Of a stretch of 56,530 nt of DNA, positions 27,052 to 33,412 are shown in pieces; within the stretch, counting starts at the first letter, position 1, and each line of letters starts with the position of its first letter. The notes under the pieces are model-generated. The model was given only the letters and a program-made list of their open reading frames with translations, searched no databases and was not told the origin of the DNA. A program made the position numbers and the translations under genes. The stretch is from Marivita sp. XM-24bin2 (GTDB lineage Bacteria > Pseudomonadota > Alphaproteobacteria > Rhodobacterales > Rhodobacteraceae). The stretch covers positions 4,686 through 61,215 of the forward strand of contig QCWH01000022.1 in the NCBI GenBank assembly GCA_003149565.1, written 5' to 3'.

Positions 27052-27097
27052 CTTTTGCTTCAGCGGCAAGGGTAGAACCCTGTGACCAATTGATTAA
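27052..27097. repeat. Diverged copy of the tRNA-Asn 3' half (outer integration scar)
   Basis: This stretch aligns with the 3' half of the intact tRNA-Asn at 30365-30439, in the same orientation. There is an exact 14-base match GACCAATTGATTAA (27084-27097 = 30393-30406), and about three quarters identity through the T-arm and acceptor end with one single-base gap. It cannot fold as a tRNA. It reads as an old attachment-site copy left by an element inserted in tRNA-Asn. Confidence 0.65.
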
Positions 27098-27100
27098 ACG

Positions 27101-27562
27101 TCAAAAAGCTTTTTTGTAGGAAAAACTTTTGTGCACATATTTGCCGCGAAGCGAATTATACGTCGATTCATACACATGTTTGCTAAATAGCATGAAGAAA
27201 TTGCTGTTAAGGTCTGGTGAAGAAGGGATGCCCAGAACGACCGCTTTAAGCTCTTTAATGGCTGTGCCACCAATCAGCACTTTGCCTAGTGAACCAGATT
27301 TGTGAAAATAATAGCTAAGGTCCCGAAGCATGTGCGGATGGCGCAAGTTCATCTGAATTCGTTCCAGTTCGAGATCTGATGCGAGGTAGCCGAACATACT
27401 GGCCCCAAACCCAGCAACTTTATCTTTGCCCGCCTGGCCAGCATCGGCTAGATAAGCCTTCAGCTCATGTATGTTGGTAAGCTCATCTTCAAACCGAATG
27501 CCGAGTTTCGTTTGTGCTTCGGGACAGTCGGCAGAAGAACATTTTAGCTTTAAGTGCAACAT
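27101..27562 (-). CDS. Orphan hypothetical protein of the integration hotspot
   Basis: 153 residues from the ATG at 27562, preceded by GGAG at a 9-base spacing. I do not recognise the family. It is soluble, without signal peptide or membrane helix. It opens with a possible beta-strand and a Cys pair (LKLKCSSADC), has an acidic middle, and ends with a basic, aromatic tail (KYVHKSFSYKKAF). Codon use is more A+T-rich than in the flanking hut and mbl genes, consistent with acquisition by transfer. It lies between the outer tRNA scar and the inner att copy. The Shine-Dalgarno and intact 153-codon frame suggest a working gene. Confidence 0.6.
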   Translation of the reverse strand: MLHLKLKCSSADCPEAQTKLGIRFEDELTNIHELKAYLADAGQAGKDKVAGFGASMFGYLASDLELERIQMNLRHPHMLRDLSYYFHKSGSLGKVLIGGTAIKELKAVVLGIPSSPDLNSNFFMLFSKHVYESTYNSLRGKYVHKSFSYKKAF

Positions 27563-28031
27563 TATTGAACGCTCCGATTGGACTTCTAAAAAATTAATAC
27601 CCGCACACATGTGGTCAATAAATCAAGGAATTTTGAACCTTGGTGAACGTCGTGGCGCCCGATGCCTCAAATCGGCCACGGTTCGTGGTAGGGATGCCCA
27701 CGGCCCTGACGGGATCAAGATGTGAATCTGATGGATCCCTGCGTGCGTGATATCTGCTGAGAAAAATGGAGTTGCAGCCTGCCATGGAACCGGCACCGAA
27801 TTCGGTCACTTCCGGCTTTTGCGTTGCGCCTTAGACAGCGCCCCAACTATCCCTGACATAGATGAGTTCTTACTTCATTATGACCCTTGGCGAAGCAAAG
27901 CTGAAGCGGGTGTCATCGCGGCAACATCCAGTTGTCGGCGTTTTTGTGTTACCCCAATGGTACCCCGTGACAAAAACCACCAAGGCCGCTTAGAGCGACT
28001 TAAGACAACTTGTTGCTTTCTTGGGGTTTTA
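27563..28031. other. Gene-poor spacer of the hotspot
   Basis: No convincing gene. Short frames exist on both strands, but none has a family match, ribosome site and suitable length together. Near its right end is a GTTACCCCAATGGTACCCCGTGAC segment region (about 27948-27971) with imperfect symmetry, next to the inner att copy; it could be a remnant of an integrase gene end or arm sites. Confidence 0.4.
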
Positions 28032-28048
28032 TGGCTCCGGCGGTAGGG
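28032..28048. repeat. 17-base exact copy of the tRNA-Asn 3' end (inner att core)
   Basis: TGGCTCCGGCGGTAGGG is identical to 30365-30381, the last 17 bases of the intact tRNA-Asn including CCA, and lies in the same orientation. Such an exact 3'-end direct repeat is the usual footprint of a tyrosine-recombinase element integrated into a tRNA gene. The pair encloses about 2.3 kb. Confidence 0.8.
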
Positions 28049-28098
28049 GATACTAACAGATCTATATTTATCAATGACTTACAGTCCGACTTACACGA

Positions 28099-28135
28099 TT
28101 TGTGTACCAAATATCTCTTCCTTTGTGTACCAATT
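28099..28135. repeat. Paired TTTGTGTACC direct repeats beside the inner att copy
   Basis: TTTGTGTACC occurs at 28099-28108 and 28122-28131 (23-base pitch), each followed by AA-rich sequence. A close relative, TTTGTGTACA, is at 30299-30308 near the tRNA end of the segment. Placement at both ends suggests arm-type integrase sites; inferred. Confidence 0.45.
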
Positions 28136-28191
28136 TTTCAGGCCCCTAGGCTAAGAACTTCTGCCGACGTCGGGGACTTGAGAGCAACTAC

Positions 28192-28202
28192 AGCGTGTTG
28201 CG
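28192..28202. repeat. IS630-type terminal inverted repeat remnant
   Basis: AGCGTGTTGCG reads inward toward the IS630 transposase 3' fragment (28204-28419). The same 11 bases at 30013-30023 read inward toward the IS630 5' fragment. These are the two ends of the same kind of element. Confidence 0.6.
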
Positions 28203-28203
28203 T

Positions 28204-28419
28204 TTAAGCGGCGTCATAGAAAGGGGCCTTGAAGAAACCGTAGTACTTTTCGTCAGTGAAGAGATCACAGACATGCCCAACGGCGTGCCAAAGGTCGTCG
28301 TAGCTCCGGGCGGCGGCCCTTTGGATCAGGGCTTTGAGCTTGGCGAAGGCCGTTTCTATGGGGTTGAGATCGGAACTGTAGGGAGGCAGAAACAGAAACC
28401 ATGCACCAAGCGCACGCAT
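28204..28419 (-). pseudogene. IS630-family transposase, C-terminal fragment
   Basis: About 70 residues containing 'GAWFLFLPPYSSDLNPIETAFAKLKALIQRAAARSYDDLWHAVG', the end of the DDE domain of IS630 transposases (LPPYSPDLNPIE, with the catalytic Glu). The N-terminal two thirds are missing. The fragment abuts a piece of a PIN-domain gene on the other strand, so this IS inserted into, and then lost its left part next to, a toxin gene. Confidence 0.8.
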
Positions 28420-28449
28420 GGCATCTGCGGCCGTGGGGCTTTTGTGGGA

Positions 28450-28551
28450 GGACTTTTCGATCGGATTTTGATTGCCCAGGCCACTTTTGAGGGACTGACG
28501 CTGGTTACCGCAGATAGACAGTTTGCAGCCTACGAGGTAGCCCTCCGATAG
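28450..28551 (+). pseudogene. PIN-domain (VapC-like) toxin, C-terminal fragment
   Basis: 33 residues, 'FDRILIAQATFEGLTLVTADRQFAAYEVAL', match the end of PIN-domain ribonuclease toxins, with the conserved 'DR.LIAQA..EG..LVT.D..F..Y'. The rest of the toxin and any antitoxin are absent. The fragment begins where the IS630 fragment ends, which suggests disruption by that IS. Non-functional. Confidence 0.65.
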
Positions 28552-28590
28552 AGGCTAAGGTTTGCTTGTTGAGCCTACGGCAGATTAATC

Positions 28591-29109
28591 TCACGACGCA
28601 TGGATAAGCGATGGGTCGCCTAGCGGATTGCCGTCCAGATCGGCATAAAGTTGCGCCTTGCTGAGTTTCACGTTCGCGCCATGCCATGGGTCATGCGTCC
28701 AGAAATGGCTGGCGTCTGCACCCTTGATGAGTATCCAATGGCCTTGGACCCCAATCACTCCCATGTGAGCGAATGTGCCTGCGCACATGATGGGGCCACG
28801 GCGCTTTAGCAGGCCTTCTAACTGCTGTGCATTGTTCGCGTATCCTTGGCAGACGCGGGTGCCGTAAGTGGTGAGGACGTCACTGCCGTCGAGGCCGTCG
28901 AATGCACCGCGAGGATTGGTGCCCAGATTGATGTTTAGGCCCCAGCCCATATATTGGCTGAGCATTTCCAAACAGGCGTCACCGCACATATTGGCGTGCT
29001 TCTGCTTAATGAAGGGGACCTCGTATCCGTATCCGTCGGTTTGGATGCGAGTTTTGGAGTAGTTTGAACGTCCGAGGACTTTTTTTGCAATGAACATGGG
29101 AACTTTCAC
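28591..29109 (-). CDS. Papain/C39-like cysteine peptidase-type protein
   Basis: 172 residues from a GTG at 29109, chosen because AGGAG lies 6 bases upstream; an ATG at 29097 and a longer frame to 29142 are alternatives. It contains 'VPFIKQKHANMCGDACLEMLSQYMG', the C39/papain-like nucleophile motif with C42. A likely His124 (GHWILIKGAD) and Asp140 (HDPWHG) complete a Cys-His-Asp triad in the usual order. 'GPIMCAGTFAHMG...GHWILIKG' matches proteins of the AvrRpt2/C39 type. There is no ABC transporter, leader peptide or export signal nearby, so it is not an ordinary bacteriocin exporter. It is the only seemingly intact cargo gene inside the exact tRNA-Asn repeats. Substrate unknown. Confidence 0.7.
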   Translation of the reverse strand: MKVPMFIAKKVLGRSNYSKTRIQTDGYGYEVPFIKQKHANMCGDACLEMLSQYMGWGLNINLGTNPRGAFDGLDGSDVLTTYGTRVCQGYANNAQQLEGLLKRRGPIMCAGTFAHMGVIGVQGHWILIKGADASHFWTHDPWHGANVKLSKAQLYADLDGNPLGDPSLIHAS

Positions 29110-29152
29110 AGCAATCTCCTGAAAATGAAAAAGCAAAAACATCGATAAATGC

Positions 29153-29465
29153 TCAGATGGTGAAGGCTACCGACGAATCCAGCACACGTCTAGCTGTTCT
29201 GTCAGGGCCGATGATGACGAATTGAAACCAGGCAAAAGCAGGAACGGGCAGCTTATGGTGGATGTTCTTTGGCGGAATAGGGGCTCGAATATCGGAAAGC
29301 GCCCTCAGAGGCCCGTAGGGTGCCAGTGTTGGGTTTAGGTGCATGTGTCGCAAAAACCAGAGATCGCCACTGCGAGGCCATCTCAGAGCCATTCTGGCTG
29401 GCACGTCAAATTCGCTTTGCGGGTAGCGTCCACGGACGTAGTTTAATTTCTGCGCCGTTAACGAT
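29153..29465 (-). pseudogene. 3' fragment of an unknown gene, cut by the IS5 remnant
   Basis: An open frame of about 100 codons without a good start ends at 29153, 43 bases before the peptidase start on the same strand. The deduced text (…'NYVRGRYPQSEFDV', 'LWFLRHMHLNPTLAPYGPL', 'KLPVPAFAWFQFVIIGPD') looks protein-like but matches no family I know. Its 5' end runs into IS5 transposase sequence near 29465, so it is probably a truncated gene formerly upstream of the peptidase. A shorter product starting near 29404 or 29392 is possible. Confidence 0.4.
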
Positions 29466-29855
29466 GTAGTCGACCTTGGTCAGGAGCCACTCGGCACCTT
29501 CATCACCGACCCGGTCGCGCCATCGGCTGAGGGAGGACGGATAGATCGGCCGCTGATGCCGAAAGAAGGTTTCACTCATGAAGTGCTGAAAGTATGCGTT
29601 CTCAACCCGGCGGGCGACAACGGCTTCATCGGACACGCCATGCAGATATTGCAGATACATCAAACCCGCAAACAGTCTCGGCGGTGTCGTCGGACGCCCG
29701 GTTTCCGAAGGAAAGAGACCGGCCTATTCCTACTCGAAGAACTCCCAATCGATCGACGCCGTCAGCTTCACCAGTTGGTGGCGCATATCGATCACGTCAA
29801 CGAGGCGCGGGCCCAGAAGATTATCTTGTTCAGGCAGGCGGTTACGATGTTTCAT
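29406..29855 (-). pseudogene. IS5-family transposase remnant with in-frame stops
   Basis: Translating from the ATG at 29855 gives 'MKHRNRLPEQDNLL', 'LVDVIDMRHQLVKLTASIDWEFFE', then two TAG stops within three codons, then 'GLFPSETGRPTTPPRLFAGLMYLQYLHGVSDEAVVARRVENAYFQHF' and 'SSLSRWRDRVGDEGAEWLLTK'. This is the N-terminal domain of IS5 transposases. The sequence leaves the family after LLTK (about 29475), so the catalytic domain is gone. Inactive. Confidence 0.82.
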
Positions 29856-30012
29856 GGCCGGATCAAATTGCAGGGTTTTCAATGTAACGGTACAAAACCG
29901 TGCAACTCATAGCCACTTAAATCATCGTTTAATCACGCATTATTAACAGCTTGTGCGTTTTTCAAGACGGACTAACATAGCGTCGCGCGGCAGAGGTCTG
30001 CTTAGATTTCAG

Positions 30013-30260
30013 AGCGTGTTGCGCCCTTTCCGATTCAGGATTCCCGCGAAACTTGATCTGTGATTGCTTGTCCGCATGGCAGATATGGGTGTTTGAGATG
30101 GGGAAGTCACATCCTACGGCGCTTTGGGAGCGTGTTGTCGCGTTTGTGGAGGAAGGGCAATCTCACCGTTTCGCCGCTGCGCGGTTCCGGGTTTCGGTAA
30201 AAGTCGTCAATGACATGGTGATCTTGAAGCGCGAGACGGGCGGACTGGCGCTGCGCATGA
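30013..30260 (+). pseudogene. IS630-family left end with N-terminal transposase fragment
   Basis: An AGCGTGTTGCG end (30013-30023) precedes an ATG at 30098 whose product 'MGKSHPTALWERVVAFVEEGQSHRFAAARFRVSVKVVNDMVILKRETGG' is the HTH domain of IS630 transposases. After about 55 codons the family match stops. With the C-terminal fragment at 28204-28419 on the other strand, these are two truncated copies or one rearranged element. Confidence 0.78.
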
Positions 30261-30364
30261 GGTATTTGCTGCGCATTGTGTGCCGTGTGTGTAGCACTTT
30301 TGTGTACACAAAGGTCGCCAATCACCCGAAAAGTCAATAAGATATGACGATTACGAAGATGATT

Positions 30365-30439
30365 TGGCTCCGGCGGTAGGGATCGAACCTACGACCAATT
30401 GATTAACAGTCAACTGCTCTACCGCTGAGCTACGCCGGA
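30365..30439 (-). tRNA. tRNA-Asn (GTT)
   Basis: 75 bases on the minus strand with encoded CCA. Acceptor stem TCCGGCG / CGCCGGA, D-arm GCTC-AGC-GG-TAGAGC, anticodon loop CTGTTAA with GTT, and T-arm GTAGG-TTCGATC-CCTAC are all visible. Its 3' end borders the decayed integration hotspot, and partial copies occur at 27052-27097 and 28032-28048. Confidence 0.97.
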
Positions 30440-30509
30440 ACATGTGGCGGGTATTAGCAACAGTGTTCGGCGGCGTCCAGAGGGTTTTGTGAAAAAAATG
30501 CACTTCGGA

Positions 30510-31424
30510 TCACGCCAAGGCAAATTGCACATCTGCAGTGAGGTCGCCCAGGGGAAGGACGCGGTTTTTGCCATGCAGATCAATCAGATGCGCGAGGACG
30601 TTGCGCGCCGCGGCGGGCATCAGCGCCGCTGGGGTGTCGGTGTAGATCCGGGCTGCGAGGGTGCCACTTGTGGCGGGACCGGATTGCAGGGCCTCCAGGA
30701 CGGCGGCTTCACGGGCGAGGCGGTGATTGATCAGCCAATCCAGCCTTTCGTTCGGTGCTGTGATCGGCGCACCGTGACCGGGGTGAAATACGGACCAGCG
30801 CTGGGATTGCAGGCGTCGGCAGGACGCCATGAAATCCGTCAGGTCCCCATCCGGCGGCGACACTAGCGAACTGGCCCAGCCCATGACCAGATCGCCGCAA
30901 AACAAAACGTCTTCCCATTGGAAGCCGAGATGATTGCCGAAATGGCCGGGCGTGTGCAGGGCTTTCACGCTCCATCCATCGCCCGAGACGATGTCGCCGT
31001 CGGCGAGACAGATGTCAGGCTGAAAAGCTACATCCACTCCTTCGCCGCCACGCATCAGGCCACTTTCCGCCAATCTCTGCATAACAGGGCTGCGCCCTCC
31101 AAGAGCATCGGAAAACGCGTAGACCGGAGCATCGACACGCTGTGAAAGTTCGGATGCAAGCGGTGAGTGATCGACATGGGCGTGGGTGACAAGAATTGCG
31201 GAGACATGTGCATCTCCGATGGCTTCTAGAAGCGCAGTAAGATGTGCTGGATCCGTGGGGCCGGGGTCGATGATGGCCAGGTCGTGGTCGCCAAGCAGAT
31301 AGGTGTTGGTGCCTCGAAAGGTCATCGGAGACGGATTACCCGCCAGCACGCGCCGCAAGCCGGGAGCGAGATGTTCAGCTTTGCCGGGCAAAGGTTGGAA
31401 ATCGGGTTGCGGGTCCTGCATCAT
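30510..31424 (-). CDS. MBL-fold hydrolase (LACTB2-like, with winged-helix tail)
   Basis: 304 residues from the ATG at 31424 (a second ATG follows at once). The reading frame extends far upstream but that part overlaps the histidine kinase on the other strand and is rejected. Metallo-beta-lactamase motifs: 'THAHVDHSPLASEL' (HxHxDH), 'LHTPGHFGNHLGF', 'LFCGDLVMG' and 'HPGHGAPI'. Residues about 230-304 form a short winged helix typical of the LACTB2 group, whose members act on RNA or thioesters. The precise substrate is unknown. It is divergent from the kinase gene with a 90-base spacer. Confidence 0.88.
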   Translation of the reverse strand: MMQDPQPDFQPLPGKAEHLAPGLRRVLAGNPSPMTFRGTNTYLLGDHDLAIIDPGPTDPAHLTALLEAIGDAHVSAILVTHAHVDHSPLASELSQRVDAPVYAFSDALGGRSPVMQRLAESGLMRGGEGVDVAFQPDICLADGDIVSGDGWSVKALHTPGHFGNHLGFQWEDVLFCGDLVMGWASSLVSPPDGDLTDFMASCRRLQSQRWSVFHPGHGAPITAPNERLDWLINHRLAREAAVLEALQSGPATSGTLAARIYTDTPAALMPAAARNVLAHLIDLHGKNRVLPLGDLTADVQFALA

Positions 31425-31514
31425 ACTTGTCAAAGCATCAGCGTCACCCGCGAATTGCAATCCCTGACAGACAGAGACATTCCGTTTTCCCCTGACGTGG
31501 GTTAGCGTCGCCGC

Positions 31515-32813
31515 ATGACGTTTGACTGGCTGAAACGCTATATGCCACGCGGGCTCTATGGGCGGGCTGCGCTTATCCTCCTGCTTCCGGTGGTGGCGCT
31601 GCAGCTTGTGGTGTCTGTTGTGTTTGTCCAACGCCATTTCGAGGGCGTGACGGAGCAACTGAGTCGTGAGGTGGCCCGCCAAATCAACACGGCGCTTGAT
31701 CCGGACTGGCGCGACACCCCGGGGATTGCCGATGCGCTGAGCTTCGACTTCCTCCCCACATCCCCCGATGCAATGCCGTCGCAGGACCTGCGCCGATGGT
31801 ACGACTTCTCGGGCATCGCGGTGATCCGCACCCTTCGGTCTTATGTGGTCGGGTTCAAGCGCGCGCATCTCGTGGACGATTGGACGGTTCTCGTTTGGGT
31901 TCAGAGAGATGGTGAGCCGTTGACCTTGATCGAGTTCGACCGGGGCCGCGCCTCGGCTTCCAACCCGCATCAGCTTTTGGTCAATATGGTGGTTTTTGGC
32001 GCCTTGCTGACGCTGATCGCGTATCTGTATTTGCGCAACCAACTGCGTCCGATCACCCGGTTGGCCGGGGCCGCAGAGGCGTTTGGCCGCGGCCGGCATG
32101 TGCCATATTCGCCCTCAGGCGCCTTGGAAGTGAGGGCGGCGGGCCACGCCTTTCTTGACATGCGCGCGCGGATTGAACGGCAGATCGAACAACGCACGAT
32201 GATGCTGTCCGGGATAAGCCATGATCTGCGGACGCCTCTGACACGTCTTCGTCTGGCGGTCTCGATGCTGGATGATGCGGATCGCGAGCCTTTGGAGCGC
32301 GATATCGACGACATGCAAAAGCTGATTGATGCGTTTCTTGATTTTGCACGTGGCAATGCGGACAGTGCGCAGCCAGAAGAGACGGACATGCCAGACTTCG
32401 TGCAACGCGTGGTGGAGGATTGTGCGCGCAGTGGGACACCGGTTGAACTGGTCGAATCTGTTGGGACAGGTCAGGTCATGCTGCGACAAATGCCAATGCG
32501 CCGCGCGATCGAGAACCTGATTGGCAATGCGGAACGCTATGGATCGCGTTGTGAGGTTTCGGTTGTGCTGACCGAGAAATCGCTCCGCATTCGGATCGAG
32601 GATGACGGACCCGGTATTGCGACCGATCAACGGGACGCCGCGTTGCGTCCCTTCGTGCGGTTGGATCCCGCGCGCAATCAGGACAAGGGCTCGGGCGTCG
32701 GATTGGGGCTGGCCATCGCGGCTGACATCGCGCGGGCGCATGGTGGCGTCTTGCGCCTTGGCGACAGCGACACGCTGGGCGGCTTGCGCGCCGACATCGT
32801 GATCGCACGGTAA
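31515..32813 (+). CDS. EnvZ-like membrane sensor histidine kinase
   Basis: 432 residues. Two membrane helices (about 19-38 and 155-175) bracket a periplasmic domain of about 115 residues. Then come HAMP (RPITRLAGAAEAFGRG), the H-box 'MLSGISHDLRTPLTRLRL', N-box 'RRAIENLIGNAERYG', and 'DDGPGI' and 'GSGVGLGLAIAADIARAHGG' of the ATPase. It is nearest to EnvZ/PetP-type kinases. No response-regulator gene is adjacent in this window, so the partner is encoded elsewhere. Confidence 0.9.
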   Translation: MTFDWLKRYMPRGLYGRAALILLLPVVALQLVVSVVFVQRHFEGVTEQLSREVARQINTALDPDWRDTPGIADALSFDFLPTSPDAMPSQDLRRWYDFSGIAVIRTLRSYVVGFKRAHLVDDWTVLVWVQRDGEPLTLIEFDRGRASASNPHQLLVNMVVFGALLTLIAYLYLRNQLRPITRLAGAAEAFGRGRHVPYSPSGALEVRAAGHAFLDMRARIERQIEQRTMMLSGISHDLRTPLTRLRLAVSMLDDADREPLERDIDDMQKLIDAFLDFARGNADSAQPEETDMPDFVQRVVEDCARSGTPVELVESVGTGQVMLRQMPMRRAIENLIGNAERYGSRCEVSVVLTEKSLRIRIEDDGPGIATDQRDAALRPFVRLDPARNQDKGSGVGLGLAIAADIARAHGGVLRLGDSDTLGGLRADIVIAR

Positions 32814-32962
32814 TTTCTTTCTTGTGACGCCACTTAAAGTTGGTCTTGCATCTTCATTAAGCGCAAAAGACGAAATTTGTTGAAAACGTGATCGTTTTTT
32901 TGAATAGAGAAGTCGTCCGGCGGTTGTCGGATGACGACGCGACTTTGACAGGATTTTTCACG

Positions 32963-33409
32963 ATGCCGGCATACAAATACGTTCACGATATCATGCTGCG
33001 AGATTGTGAACCGTCGGGGATCGTCTTCCTCCCTCGATATTTCGATATGGTACACACCGTTATCGAAAACTGGCTAGATGAGGCGCTGGACTGGCCGATC
33101 AGTCAAATTCAAGGAAGCGACGGTCTTTCATTGCCGTTTGTGAACATCAGTGCTGAGTTTCCCGCGCCGAGCCGTCTAGGCGATCGGCTGACGTGGCGGC
33201 TGTCTGTGCGCGAGCTTCGTCGTAGCAGCATTTGGCTTGAATTGGGTGCGACCACGGGCGCAGAGGCCCGCGTTTCGGTGACCGGGACGCTTGTACTGAC
33301 GGAAGCTTTGGCGCTACGTACACGGCGTTGGCCGGAGTCGATTGCCGAGCGGGTCAAAGATTACCTTGTTTCATCTGATGAAGCATCGGGCAAGAAGGTG
33401 GCCGAGTAG
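32963..33409 (+). CDS. Hotdog-fold acyl-CoA thioesterase (4HBT-like)
   Basis: 148 residues from the ATG at 32963 with AGGA 9 bases upstream; an ATG at 32888 is less likely because the extra residues do not fit the family. The opening 'KYVHDIMLRDCEPSGIVFLPRYFDMVHTVIENWL' is the 4-hydroxybenzoyl-CoA thioesterase pattern, with the catalytic Asp in RDCEPSGIVF. Members hydrolyse aryl- or acyl-CoA thioesters in the cytoplasm. It is convergent with the hybrid-kinase gene (3 bases apart). The natural thioester is unknown. Confidence 0.85.
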   Translation: MPAYKYVHDIMLRDCEPSGIVFLPRYFDMVHTVIENWLDEALDWPISQIQGSDGLSLPFVNISAEFPAPSRLGDRLTWRLSVRELRRSSIWLELGATTGAEARVSVTGTLVLTEALALRTRRWPESIAERVKDYLVSSDEASGKKVAE

Positions 33410-33412
33410 GCG

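Noticed and set aside
27052-27097. Second functional tRNA-Asn
   Set aside because: Only the 3' half is present, with many substitutions; the 5' half and stems cannot form.
28195-28551. 118-codon plus-strand gene
   Set aside because: Its first two thirds are antisense to the IS630 fragment; only the last 33 codons (PIN fragment) are meaningful.
31425-32099. N-terminal extension of the MBL hydrolase
   Set aside because: The extended part is antisense to the histidine kinase and lacks family similarity; start at 31424 preferred.
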